Assembly (NCBI GenBank): GCA_900547685.1
Contig: URHS01000011.1
Coordinates: 1 to 56,833 of the forward strand
Source of the DNA: an uncultured Blautia sp.
GTDB taxonomy: Bacteria; Bacillota; Clostridia; Lachnospirales; Lachnospiraceae
DNA length: 56,833 bases
Reading direction: 5' to 3'
This document shows positions 26,400 to 35,387 of the stretch, piece after piece (the first letter of the stretch is position 1; the number at the start of each line of letters is the position of its first letter). The position numbers and the translations under genes are program-made. The notes beneath the pieces were generated by a model, which saw only the letters and a list, made by a program, of their open reading frames with translations, was not told where the DNA came from and ran no database searches.

Positions 26400-26549
26400 A
26401 AGCTGTTGCATTAAGCAATAATCAGGGATATTTCTACAATTTTAGGGAATTTGTCGAGCACGCTTTGAGATTATAAGCTCAAAGCCAACACAGACTGAGC
26501 GTAAAATGTATAAATATTCTCGATATATACTTAAAGCGACAGCTTTTTT
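26400..26549 (+). repeat. Nested palindromic repeat, copy 1 (terminator-like)
   Basis: A ~147-bp element related to 37767-37913. The outer arms AAGCTGTTGC/GCGACAGCTT and TTAAG/CTTAA (26400-26415 with 26530-26545) are followed by TTTTTTG. A middle pair (GATATTTCTACAATTTTA with TAAAATGTATAAATATTC) is imperfect. The inner hairpin GCTTTGAG/CTCAAAGC is perfect. It lies between rubredoxin and dapF. Confidence 0.8.
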
Positions 26550-26598
26550 GTGGTAGAATGTGTTGTACTAATGAAAACAGATGAGGAGGATATGAGAT

Positions 26599-27432
26599 AT
26601 GAAGTTTACAAAAATGCAGGGAATTGGAAATGATTATGTTTATGTCAATTGTTTTCACGAGAATATAGAAAATCCTTCCGAGGTATCCAGAAGGATTAGT
26701 GACAGACATTTTGGGATTGGTTCTGATGGATTAATCTTGATTAAACCTTCCAAGAAAGCAGATTTTGAAATGGAAATGTATAATGCTGATGGAAGTCAGG
26801 GAGCAATGTGCGGAAATGGTATGCGCTGTGTGGGAAAATATGTGTATGATTATGGTCTTACAGATAAAACACGTATTTCTGTAGATACAAAGAGTGGTAT
26901 TAAGTATCTGGATTTAACAGTAGAAAATAAAAAAGTAAAATTGGTCCGTGTAAATATGGGAGCTCCTGTACTGGAAGCAAAAGCAATTCCAATGATTTAT
27001 GAAGGAGAAAATGTGATTAGTCAGCCATTTAACGTGGGACAGGATATTTATGAGATAACAGCCGTGTCTATGGGAAATCCTCATGCTGTGGTATATGTAG
27101 AGAATGTGAAAAATCTGCCTTTGGAAGAAATCGGGCCGAAATTTGAAAAGCATACTGCATTTCCGGAAAGTGTAAATACAGAGTTTGTCCGTGTGATTGA
27201 CAGAAAAACTTTAGAAATGCGTGTCTGGGAAAGAGGAAGCGGTGAAACTCTGGCATGTGGAACAGGAGCTTGTGCTGTGGCAGTAGCGTCTGTTTTAAAT
27301 GGATATACAGAGGATGAGGTAACGGTGAGACTTCTGGGAGGAGATTTGAAAATTTTCTGGGACAGAGCAGAAAATCTTGTGTATATGACAGGACCTGCAG
27401 AGATTGTATTTGAAGGTGAAATAGAAATTTAG
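26599..27432 (+). CDS. dapF: Diaminopimelate epimerase
   Basis: A 277-residue enzyme that interconverts LL- and meso-diaminopimelate for lysine and peptidoglycan synthesis. The two catalytic thiols are visible: Cys71 in MCGNGMRC and Cys220 in LACGTGACA. The length is standard. The ATG at 26599 follows GAGGAGG; another ATG at 26592 is out of frame. A MATE transporter follows 19 bp later, probably co-transcribed. No other lysine pathway gene is in the window. Confidence 0.95.
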   Translation: MKFTKMQGIGNDYVYVNCFHENIENPSEVSRRISDRHFGIGSDGLILIKPSKKADFEMEMYNADGSQGAMCGNGMRCVGKYVYDYGLTDKTRISVDTKSGIKYLDLTVENKKVKLVRVNMGAPVLEAKAIPMIYEGENVISQPFNVGQDIYEITAVSMGNPHAVVYVENVKNLPLEEIGPKFEKHTAFPESVNTEFVRVIDRKTLEMRVWERGSGETLACGTGACAVAVASVLNGYTEDEVTVRLLGGDLKIFWDRAENLVYMTGPAEIVFEGEIEI

Positions 27433-27451
27433 GAAAAGGATTGAAAAGAGA

Positions 27452-28816
27452 ATGATTTTTACAAGAAGGATGAGTCTTGAGGATAAGAGATTTTATTCTC
27501 ACGTATTTCGTCTGGTTACGCCTATGGCAGTGCAGAACCTGATTAATGTAGGGGTGACTTCCACAGACGTTATTATGTTGGGAAAAGTAGGGGAGACTGC
27601 TTTGTCAGGAGTATCTTTGGCAAATCAGATTTATTTTATTTTATCTCTGCTCTATTTTGGACTGACTTCCGGTGCCTGTGTCCTTACTGCACAGTACTGG
27701 GGGAAGAAAGATACGAGAACTATTGAAAAGGTAATGGGAATGTCCTTTCGGATTTCCGTTTTGGCGGGAATTGTGTTTGCGGCGGCAGCATTTTTCTTCC
27801 CATATCAATTAATGCGTATTTTTACAACAGATGAAGCTGTGATAGCGGCAGGTATCAGCTATTTAAAGATTGTGGCATTTTCTTATGTGCTATCTGCGTT
27901 TACAAATGTGTATTTAAATATTATACGAAGTATTGAGCAGGTTGTGATTGCAACAATTGTCTATGGAACTTCTCTTGCAGCAAACATTGTTTTAAATGCA
28001 ATTTTTATTTTTGGGCTTTTTGGAGCACCGGCTATGGGAGCGGCAGGAGCAGCACTTGGAACGCTTTGTTCTCGTGCCATTGAAGTGGTTATTGTGGTCT
28101 TTTATGCAGTGCGTATTAATCATGTGGTGAAAATTCGTTTTAAAGACTGGTTTGTAAAGGATAAAACTCTTACAAAGGACTTCTTTACTTACGCTTTTCC
28201 GGTACTCTTAAATGAGATTGCATGGGGAGCAGGCATGGCAGCAATTTCAGCAATTGTAGGCCATTTGGGAAGTTCTGCGGTGGCTGCTCATTCTGTAGCG
28301 CAGGTTTGCAGACAGCTTTCCATGGTAATAGGTTTTGGTATTTCCAGTGCAACGGCAATTATGATTGGAAAAGCGATTGGAGAGAAAAAAGAAGAACTGG
28401 CGAGAGAATACGGAAGAAAATTTGTCAAGATTGCTATTGTATGCGGTATTGGCGGAGGACTGCTTATATTAGCAATTTCTCCATTTGTACGGAGTATGCT
28501 GAATCTGACACCTTTAGCAAAGAGCTATTTAACTGCTATGATGTTTATTATGTCTTATTATGTAGTAGGGCAGTCGATTAATACTACATTGATTGTAGGA
28601 GTGTTCCGTGCCGGTGGTGATACAAGATTTGGACTTGTTTTGGATGTAGGTGTTATGTGGCTGTGCTCTATTTTAGGAGCGGCAGTAGGAGCTTTTGTCA
28701 TTGGAATTCCAATGCCCTGGGTGTATATTTTACTGTGTAGTGATGAAATTATTAAGATACCGTTTTCCATATATCGATATAGAACCTATAAATGGTTAAA
28801 TAATGTAACACGATAA
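27452..28816 (+). CDS. MATE family efflux transporter
   Basis: A 454-residue membrane protein with twelve predicted helices in two MatE repeats of six. Typical start-of-repeat patterns are MAVQNLINVGVTSTDVIMLG near residues 25-44 and LLNEIAWGAGMAAISAIVGH near 252-271. MATE proteins export cationic drugs or metabolites in exchange for Na+ or H+. It is likely co-transcribed with dapF. Its substrate is not evident. A strong double terminator follows immediately, overlapping the stop codon. Confidence 0.9.
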   Translation: MIFTRRMSLEDKRFYSHVFRLVTPMAVQNLINVGVTSTDVIMLGKVGETALSGVSLANQIYFILSLLYFGLTSGACVLTAQYWGKKDTRTIEKVMGMSFRISVLAGIVFAAAAFFFPYQLMRIFTTDEAVIAAGISYLKIVAFSYVLSAFTNVYLNIIRSIEQVVIATIVYGTSLAANIVLNAIFIFGLFGAPAMGAAGAALGTLCSRAIEVVIVVFYAVRINHVVKIRFKDWFVKDKTLTKDFFTYAFPVLLNEIAWGAGMAAISAIVGHLGSSAVAAHSVAQVCRQLSMVIGFGISSATAIMIGKAIGEKKEELAREYGRKFVKIAIVCGIGGGLLILAISPFVRSMLNLTPLAKSYLTAMMFIMSYYVVGQSINTTLIVGVFRAGGDTRFGLVLDVGVMWLCSILGAAVGAFVIGIPMPWVYILLCSDEIIKIPFSIYRYRTYKWLNNVTR

Positions 28817-28844
28817 AAAATAGGAGGGAAACCTCTTATTTTTT
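28815..28844 (+). terminator. Terminator of the MATE gene
   Basis: AAAAAATAGGAGG (28815-28827) pairs with CCTCTTATTTTTT (28832-28844) around GAAA. Confidence 0.9.
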
Positions 28845-28968
28845 GTTTCATAGGAATTGCGTCCTATGAAACAAAAATGCTCCGCAAGGATGCGCAGCTC
28901 GCGGAAATGAAATCATCACTTTGTGAACCGCTCGCGCGCGGAGATTGCGCAACAACGCAATCTTTTTT
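28841..28968 (+). other. GC-rich structured intergenic element ending in a terminator
   Basis: Three hairpins in a row: TTTTGTTTCATAGG/CCTATGAAACAAAA (28841-28876, perfect 14 bp); CTCCGC (28880-28885) with GCGGAG (28938-28943) enclosing GCGG/CCGC; and GATTGCG (28943-28949) with CGCAATC (28956-28962) followed by six T. The middle part is far richer in G+C than the surroundings. From 28969 to 29187 I see nothing else except the nrdD promoter region. Confidence 0.6.
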
Positions 28969-29186
28969 ATCAAATGCTCTTGACAAAAAGAAAATTGTGC
29001 ACTTTGGATAATGTAAAATCAAGTTTAGTTTCCATAACTTCAAAAAACCATGTTTTTCCTTGAAAAGTAAAAAAATTTTTATCATTTACAGGGGGTTCAA
29101 ACTATGTTAAACAGTGGATTTAAAAAGGAAAATGGAGATAAATAGTATAGAATTGTGCAATATTTACCCTTTCTTTCCAGAGGAAA

Positions 29187-29261
29187 AAATGGTATACTGT
29201 GGAATACAAAATGTTGTAAAAACAAAAGCGGAAAAATATTATGAAATACCAGATATAGTGT
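29187..29261 (+). promoter_or_regulatory. nrdD promoter with two candidate NrdR boxes
   Basis: An extended -10 TGGTATACT (29190-29198) has no good -35. Two 16-mers fit the NrdR box pattern: ATACAAAATGTTGTAA (29204-29219) and ATACCAGATATAGTGT (29246-29261). Their centres are 42 bp apart, four helical turns. Their location at and after the expected start of transcription fits repression by NrdR. Confidence 0.6.
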
Positions 29262-29286
29262 TATAAAAGTTTATGAGGTGAAAGTG

Positions 29287-31422
29287 ATGATGTATGTAAT
29301 TAAGAAAGACGGAACAAAAGAGGATTTCAATATTCAGAAAATTGTTTGTGCGGTGAATAAATCTGCATCCAGAATTATGTATGATTTTAAAAAAGATGAG
29401 ATTGATTTCCTTTGTGAATATGCCGAAGAAAAAGCACAGTCTTTAAATAAAGAAGAAATTTCTATTCAGGATATGCACAATATTGTAGAGGGAGCGCTGG
29501 AAAAGGTAAATCCTGCAGTTGCTAAAAGTTATCGTGATTATCGTAATTACAAACATGATTTTATTCACATGATGGATGAAGTTTATACAAAGAGCCAGTC
29601 TATTCGATACATAGGAGATAAGAGTAACGCAAATACGGACAGTGCACTTGTTGCTACAAAGAGAAGTCTTATTTTCAATGAATTAAATAAAGAATTATAT
29701 CGTAAATTTTTTATGACCAGAAATGAACTCCAGGCATGCAAAGACGGATATATTTATATTCACGATCAGTCTGCACGTCTTGATACTATGAATTGTTGTC
29801 TGTTTGACGTGGCAAATGTATTAAGAGGCGGATTTGAAATGGGTAATGTATGGTATAATGAGCCAAAGACACTGGATACTGCTTTTGATGTTATGGGAGA
29901 TATTATTCTGAGCACAGCAGCACAGCAGTATGGTGGCTTTACTGTACCCGAAGTAGATAAAATTCTTGCCCCTTATGCAGAAAAAAGTTATCACAAATAT
30001 TGTGAGGAATTTTTAAAATATGTAGAGCCTGACTGGGCACCGGCAAAAGAGAGAGCGCATCAGTATGCTATGGACAAAGTTCGCCGTGATTTTGAACAGG
30101 GATGGCAGGGAATAGAATATAAGCTAAATACCGTTGGTTCTTCCAGAGGTGATTATCCTTTTGTAACAGTGACATTAGGACTTGGAATGGAACGTTTTGA
30201 GAAAATGTGCAGTATTTCTCTTTTAGAAGTACATAAAGAAGGACAGGGAAAGGAAGGTCATAAAAAGCCTGTGCTGTTTCCTAAAATTGTATTTTTATAT
30301 GATGAGAACATTCATGGAGAAGGGAAAGAGGGAGAAGATGTCTTTGAAGCAGGAATTGCTTGTTCTGCCAAGACCATGTATCCTGACTGGCTGTCTTTAA
30401 GCGGTAAAGGCTATATATCCAGTATGTATAAACGATACAAAAAGGTAATCAGTCCTATGGGATGCAGAGCGTTTTTAAGTCCTTGGTATGAAAGAGGTGG
30501 TATGACACCTGCAGATGATAACGATGTTCCTGTATTTGTAGGAAGATTTAATGTGGGTGCAGTTAGCCTTCATCTGCCTATGATTTTGGCAAAGGCACGT
30601 TCAGAGGATAAAGATTTTTATGAAGTTCTCGACTTTTATCTGGAAATGATTCGTAATCTTCACATTCGTACTTATGATTATTTAGGAGAAATGAAGGCAT
30701 CTACAAATCCTCTTGCTTACTGTGAAGGAGGTTTTTATGGTGGGAATTTAAAACCTTCTGATAAGATTAAACCATTGTTAAAGCCTATGACAGCATCTTT
30801 TGGCATTACAGCTTTAAATGAACTTCAGGAACTGTATAATGGAAAATCGATTCGTGAAGATGGAAAGTTTGCATTGGAAGTACTTCAGTATATCAATAAA
30901 AAAGTAGAACAGTATAAGAAAGAAGACGGTAATCTATATGCAATTTACGGAACACCGGCAGAAAGTCTTTGCGGATTACAGGTAGAGCAGTTTAGAAAAA
31001 AATATGGTATTGTGGAAGGTGTTTCTGACAGACCTTATGTAAGCAACAGTTTTCATTGTCACGTAACAGAAGATATTACGCCGATTGAAAAACAGGATTG
31101 TGAAGGCAGATTTTGGGAGCTTTGTAACGGGGGAAAAATACAGTATGTACGTTATCCTATTGGTTATAACGTAGATGCAATTCGTGCATTAGTCAGACGG
31201 GCTATGGATTTAGGATATTACGAAGGAGTAAACCTTTCCCTTGCATATTGTGATGATTGTGGACATGAAGAATTAGAAATGGATGTATGTCCGGTATGCG
31301 GTTCTACCAATTTAACAAAGATTGACAGAATGAATGGTTATCTGTCCTACAGCCGTGTGCATGGAGATACTCGATTAAACACAGCGAAGATGGCTGAAAT
31401 TGCAGAGCGCAAATCCATGTAA
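29287..31422 (+). CDS. nrdD: Anaerobic (class III) ribonucleoside-triphosphate reductase
   Basis: A 711-residue glycyl-radical enzyme that reduces ribonucleotides without oxygen. It has an N-terminal ATP-cone (about 1-90), the catalytic barrel, a four-Cys zinc site (CDDCGHEELEMDVCPVCGS, near residues 658-676) and the C-terminal radical loop with NGYL. The ATG at 29287 follows GAGGTG at 6 bp; a GTG at 29278 lies inside that site. Candidate NrdR boxes precede it. The activating enzyme gene nrdG, often directly downstream, is not in the window; a terminator-like hairpin follows instead. Confidence 0.95.
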   Translation: MMYVIKKDGTKEDFNIQKIVCAVNKSASRIMYDFKKDEIDFLCEYAEEKAQSLNKEEISIQDMHNIVEGALEKVNPAVAKSYRDYRNYKHDFIHMMDEVYTKSQSIRYIGDKSNANTDSALVATKRSLIFNELNKELYRKFFMTRNELQACKDGYIYIHDQSARLDTMNCCLFDVANVLRGGFEMGNVWYNEPKTLDTAFDVMGDIILSTAAQQYGGFTVPEVDKILAPYAEKSYHKYCEEFLKYVEPDWAPAKERAHQYAMDKVRRDFEQGWQGIEYKLNTVGSSRGDYPFVTVTLGLGMERFEKMCSISLLEVHKEGQGKEGHKKPVLFPKIVFLYDENIHGEGKEGEDVFEAGIACSAKTMYPDWLSLSGKGYISSMYKRYKKVISPMGCRAFLSPWYERGGMTPADDNDVPVFVGRFNVGAVSLHLPMILAKARSEDKDFYEVLDFYLEMIRNLHIRTYDYLGEMKASTNPLAYCEGGFYGGNLKPSDKIKPLLKPMTASFGITALNELQELYNGKSIREDGKFALEVLQYINKKVEQYKKEDGNLYAIYGTPAESLCGLQVEQFRKKYGIVEGVSDRPYVSNSFHCHVTEDITPIEKQDCEGRFWELCNGGKIQYVRYPIGYNVDAIRALVRRAMDLGYYEGVNLSLAYCDDCGHEELEMDVCPVCGSTNLTKIDRMNGYLSYSRVHGDTRLNTAKMAEIAERKSM

Positions 31423-31459
31423 AAGCTGAAAAAGAAACAGTTTATAAGATTTTTTACGA

Positions 31460-31514
31460 AAGAGGAGATATCACGAAATGGCGTTTTGCTGGATTTGCTG
31501 AATATCTTCTTTTT
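31460..31514 (+). terminator. Probable terminator of nrdD
   Basis: AAGAGGAGATAT (31460-31471) pairs with ATATCTTCTTTT (31502-31513) using several G-U pairs, followed by T residues; loop of 30 bases. Confidence 0.65.
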
Positions 31515-31623
31515 TCTATCTTTTTGTGATGTTTCTAAAATATCTTGTTCCATTTTAGAAAAAATTGTGATACCATATTTTTTGATTTTATAAAAATTTT
31601 AGGAAAACAGAGGGATAAAAAGT

Positions 31624-32922
31624 ATGGAATCGTATGGATATTTGTTGGACTTGGCACTTATTCTGCTGAGTACAAAAGTATTTGGTCTTATTACAAGAAG
31701 GGTAAAACTGCCTCAGGTAGTGGGTGCTCTTTTAGCAGGTTTGATTTTAGGACCAGCGTGTATAGGCATACTGCATCAGACAGATTTTATTTATCAGGTT
31801 TCTGAAATCGGTGTGATTGTTTTAATGTTCTGTGCCGGCTTAGAGACAGATATTGACGAATTAAAGAAAAGCGGAAAGGCATCTTTTGTTATTGCGTTAC
31901 TAGGTGTTATTGTTCCGTTACTGGGTGGATTTGCAGTGGCGGCATATTTTAACAGACCTGGTATGATAGAACCGACAGCTGATGTAAATGTGATTTTACA
32001 GAATGTATTTATTGGTGTTATTCTTACCGCTACATCTGTAAGTATTTCTGTTGAAACTTTAAAAGAGATGGGAAAACTGAATACAAAAGCAGGTAATGCT
32101 ATTTTGGGAGCTGCTATTATTGACGATATTTTGGGTATTGTGGCATTGACAATTATTACCAGTTTAGCGGATTCATCTGTGAATGTTGCAATGGTATTTA
32201 TTAAGATTATCGGATTCTTTATCTTTGTAGGAGTAGGCGGATATCTCCTTCATGTTGTTTTTCAGAAATGGGTGAAAGGATATGAAAGAGATTTACAGCG
32301 TTTTGTTATTTTAGCATTTGTAATTTGTTTATTGTTTTCCTACTGTGCAGAGGAGTTCTTTGGAGTAGCAGATATTACAGGTGCATTCTTTGCGGGACTG
32401 ATTATTACAAAAACAACTCATACGAATTATATTGCAAGACGATTTGGAATTTTATCCTATATCCTTTTATCACCGGTATTTTTTGCCAATATTGGTTTAC
32501 AGGTAAATCTTCCAAGTATGAGTCCAATGATTATAGGCTTTGCAGTTGCGTTAGTAGTAATTGCAGTACTTACGAAGGTAGTGGGATGCGGTGTAGGTGC
32601 AAAACTCTGTAAATACAGTAATAAAGACTGTATACGCATTGGTGCAGGTATGGTTTCCAGAGGTGAGGTTGCTTTGATTGTAGCAGCAAAAGGAAATGCA
32701 ATTGGGCTTATTTCTGCTGACTTAATGGGACCTATTGTAATTGTAGTAGTGATTACTACAATTATTTCGCCCATTCTTTTAAAAATGACTTTCAGCGAAA
32801 AAGACAATAAAGATGAAAGCGGCGATTTTGTGGAAAGTGATTTAATGAGACAGTTGAAAGAATATGACCAGGAAATGGAAAAAGAGCAGGCTCGATACGT
32901 GACAATAAAAGATAAAAAATAA
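31624..32922 (+). CDS. CPA2-family cation:proton antiporter
   Basis: A 432-residue membrane protein with the Na+/H+ exchanger (KefB/NapA-like) fold of 12-13 helices. It shows PQVVGALLAGLILGPA near residues 27-42, an ATSVSISVETLKEMG stretch near 139-153 and an Asp pair (IDDILG near 166-171) matching the ion-binding DD of this group. A charged C-terminal tail of about 40 residues lacks a TrkA-N domain, so it is not a full KefC. It exchanges Na+ or K+ for H+. Monocistronic, with GAGGGAT as the ribosome site. Confidence 0.9.
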   Translation: MESYGYLLDLALILLSTKVFGLITRRVKLPQVVGALLAGLILGPACIGILHQTDFIYQVSEIGVIVLMFCAGLETDIDELKKSGKASFVIALLGVIVPLLGGFAVAAYFNRPGMIEPTADVNVILQNVFIGVILTATSVSISVETLKEMGKLNTKAGNAILGAAIIDDILGIVALTIITSLADSSVNVAMVFIKIIGFFIFVGVGGYLLHVVFQKWVKGYERDLQRFVILAFVICLLFSYCAEEFFGVADITGAFFAGLIITKTTHTNYIARRFGILSYILLSPVFFANIGLQVNLPSMSPMIIGFAVALVVIAVLTKVVGCGVGAKLCKYSNKDCIRIGAGMVSRGEVALIVAAKGNAIGLISADLMGPIVIVVVITTIISPILLKMTFSEKDNKDESGDFVESDLMRQLKEYDQEMEKEQARYVTIKDKK

Positions 32923-32968
32923 AAAGGAGGGAGTTGTGGCATTAAGTTTTAATGCGCAACTCTCCTTT
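32923..32968 (+). terminator. Terminator of the antiporter gene
   Basis: AAAGGAG-GAGTTGTGGCATTAA pairs with TTAATGCGCAACTC-TCCTTT around GTT: a very long stem (32923-32945 with 32949-32968). Confidence 0.88.
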
Positions 32969-32985
32969 GTTAGAAGGAGAAAAGA

Positions 32986-34719
32986 ATGGCAACAATTTAT
33001 TTAACAGCAGTAAATGCAAAATACATACATTCAAATTTGGCAGTATACAGTATGAAATCCTATTGCAAAGAATATGAGAAATATGTGGAAATAGGGGAAT
33101 ATACAATCAATCAGCAAAAAGATGAAATTTTAAAGAGTATTTATAAGAAACAGCCGGATATTTTGTGTTTTTCCTGCTATATATGGAATATTTCTTTTGT
33201 GAAGGAGCTTATACGTGACTTGAAGAAAATTTTGCCCAAAACCATTATTTGGGCGGGGGGTCCTGAGGTTTCTTATGACGCAGAAAAATTTTTACAAGAA
33301 ATGTGGGAAGTTACCGGAGTGATATGCGGAGAAGGAGAGGATACTTTTCTGGAACTGGTGAAACATTATGTGAATGGAGAAAAGGAAAATGGTTTGTCAG
33401 ATATTAAGGGGATTGTATTTCGAAGAAATGGAGAGATTGTGAGAAATTCTTTCCGTGAAATTATGGATATGGATAAGCTGGTGTTTCCATATAAAAATAT
33501 TTCTCTGTTTGAACATAAAATTATTTATTATGAAAGCAGTAGAGGATGTCCTTTTTCCTGTAGTTATTGTTTATCATCTATTGATAAGAAGCTGAGATTT
33601 CGCAGCCTTTCTTTGGTAAAGAAGGAATTGCAGTTCTTTCTTGATGCAAAAGTTCCACAGGTAAAGTTCGTGGATAGAACCTTTAATTGCAAAAAAGAAC
33701 ATGCTCTTGAAATTTGGAATTATATTCAGCAGCATGATAATGGGATAACAAATTTTCATTTTGAAATTGCAGCAGATTTGCTTACCGATGAAGAAATTCA
33801 GCTTATTCAAACCATGCGTCCGGGACTTATTCAGTTGGAAATCGGAGTGCAGTCTACGAATCCGCAAACTATTAAAGAAATCAGAAGAAAGACTAGTTTT
33901 GAGAAGATATCGGAAAAAGTAAGAAAGGTACAGGAAGGAAAAAATGTCCATCAGCATTTGGATTTGATTGCAGGACTTCCCCATGAAGGATATGAAAGTT
34001 TTGAAAAATCTTTCTGTGATGTGTATGCTTTACAGCCTCAGCAGCTTCAGCTTGGATTTTTAAAATTGTTAAAAGGTTCTTATATGTATGAGAAAGCCGA
34101 AGATTATGAATGTGTATGTAAAGGAAAAGAACCTTATGAAGTGTTGAAAACGAAATGGTTGTCTTATGGGGAGATTTGCAGATTAAAAGGAATTGAGGAT
34201 ATGGTAGAGGTATATTATAACAGTGGACAGTTTCGTCATACTATGAAAGCGATGGAAAGCCATTTTAGCAATGCCTTTTTTATGTATGAGGCGCTGGCTG
34301 ATTTTTATGAACAAAAAGGATATTTGAATATCTCCCATTCCAGAATAAGAAGATATGAAATACTGATGGAATTTTTGGAAACACAGGAGGTGGGAAATCT
34401 TTCCTACTTTAAGGAACTGATGATTTTAGACCTCTATGCCAGAGAAAACTTAAAAACCAGACCGGTGTGGGCAGCAGACAGAAAACCGTATAAGGAAAAA
34501 ATACAGGAATTTTACACAAAAGAAGCAGAAACACCGGAATTTTTACAGGATTATGCAGGGTATCAACCTAAGCAGTTAGAGAAAATGACACATTTGGAAG
34601 TGTTTTCTTATAATGTGCTGGAGGGAAAAGCGGAGAAAGGAATCTATCCTGTGCTGTTTGATTATAAGAACAGAAGTCCTCTGACTAATGATGCGGCTAT
34701 ACACGCAGTAATCTTGTAG
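32986..34719 (+). CDS. B12-binding radical SAM protein, DUF4080-like
   Basis: A 577-residue protein. Residues 1-150 resemble a cobalamin-binding Rossmann domain (CFSCYIWN, WAGGPEVS, GVICGEGEDTF); 180-390 a radical SAM barrel with the cluster motif CPFSCSYC (near residues 189-196); and the C-terminus resembles DUF4080. Such enzymes use a 4Fe-4S cluster and SAM, sometimes with B12 for methyl transfer. Their substrate is unknown. The ATG follows AAGGAGAAAAGA. It is the first gene of a run including nth and an exonuclease, spaced 14 bp or less apart. Confidence 0.87.
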   Translation: MATIYLTAVNAKYIHSNLAVYSMKSYCKEYEKYVEIGEYTINQQKDEILKSIYKKQPDILCFSCYIWNISFVKELIRDLKKILPKTIIWAGGPEVSYDAEKFLQEMWEVTGVICGEGEDTFLELVKHYVNGEKENGLSDIKGIVFRRNGEIVRNSFREIMDMDKLVFPYKNISLFEHKIIYYESSRGCPFSCSYCLSSIDKKLRFRSLSLVKKELQFFLDAKVPQVKFVDRTFNCKKEHALEIWNYIQQHDNGITNFHFEIAADLLTDEEIQLIQTMRPGLIQLEIGVQSTNPQTIKEIRRKTSFEKISEKVRKVQEGKNVHQHLDLIAGLPHEGYESFEKSFCDVYALQPQQLQLGFLKLLKGSYMYEKAEDYECVCKGKEPYEVLKTKWLSYGEICRLKGIEDMVEVYYNSGQFRHTMKAMESHFSNAFFMYEALADFYEQKGYLNISHSRIRRYEILMEFLETQEVGNLSYFKELMILDLYARENLKTRPVWAADRKPYKEKIQEFYTKEAETPEFLQDYAGYQPKQLEKMTHLEVFSYNVLEGKAEKGIYPVLFDYKNRSPLTNDAAIHAVIL

Positions 34720-34733
34720 AAACAGGAGGGTTT

Positions 34734-35387
34734 ATGACAAAGAGAACAAAAGAAATTTTAGATAAATTGGATGAAGTTTATACAAGAGAGTACAAGTGCT
34801 ATTTAAATCACGAAAATCCGGGGCAGCTTTTAATTGCTACTATGTTAAGCGCACAGTGCACAGATGCCAGAGTAAATATTGTGACTAAAGATTTGTTTGT
34901 GAAATATCCTGATATGAAGGCTTTTGCAGAAGCTGACTTAAAAGAATTGGAACAGGATATTAAGCCTACGGGTTTTTATCATAATAAGGCGAAGAATATT
35001 ATCGGTTGTGCGCAGAGAATTTGCAAGGTATACGGTGGCGAAGTCCCCAGCCGATTAGAGGATCTGGTGAGCCTTCCAGGCGTGGGAAGAAAAACGGCAA
35101 ATGTAATTCGAGGGAATATATTTCATGAGCCAAGTGTAGTAGTGGATACTCATGTGAAACGAATTTCAAAAAGACTGGGATTTACCAAAGAGGAAGATCC
35201 TGAAAAGATAGAGCAGGATTTGATGAAAGTGCTGCCAAGGGATCACTGGATACTTTATAATATTCAGATTATTACTTTTGGAAGAGAGATTTGTTTTGCT
35301 CGTTCACCAAAATGTGAAGAGTGTTTTTTAACGGAATATTGTAGGGAATATAAGGAAAAACAAAAGAAAAGCAGGAAAAAATCATGA
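34734..35387 (+). CDS. nth: Endonuclease III
   Basis: A 217-residue DNA glycosylase/AP lyase for oxidised pyrimidines. The helix-hairpin-helix LPGVGRKTANVI carries catalytic Lys120, and VVVDTHVKR carries Asp138; both numbers coincide with E. coli Nth. The 4Fe-4S motif C-x6-C-x2-C-x5-C is present near the C-terminus (CFARSPKCEECFLTEYC). The ATG follows AGGAGG. Its stop overlaps the next start (ATGA), so translation of the exonuclease is coupled. Confidence 0.96.
   Translation: MTKRTKEILDKLDEVYTREYKCYLNHENPGQLLIATMLSAQCTDARVNIVTKDLFVKYPDMKAFAEADLKELEQDIKPTGFYHNKAKNIIGCAQRICKVYGGEVPSRLEDLVSLPGVGRKTANVIRGNIFHEPSVVVDTHVKRISKRLGFTKEEDPEKIEQDLMKVLPRDHWILYNIQIITFGREICFARSPKCEECFLTEYCREYKEKQKKSRKKS

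Noticed and set aside
28980..29012. TTGACA (28980) with GATAAT (29007) as a second nrdD promoter.
   Set aside because: The spacer is 21 bp, too long for a normal sigma-A promoter.
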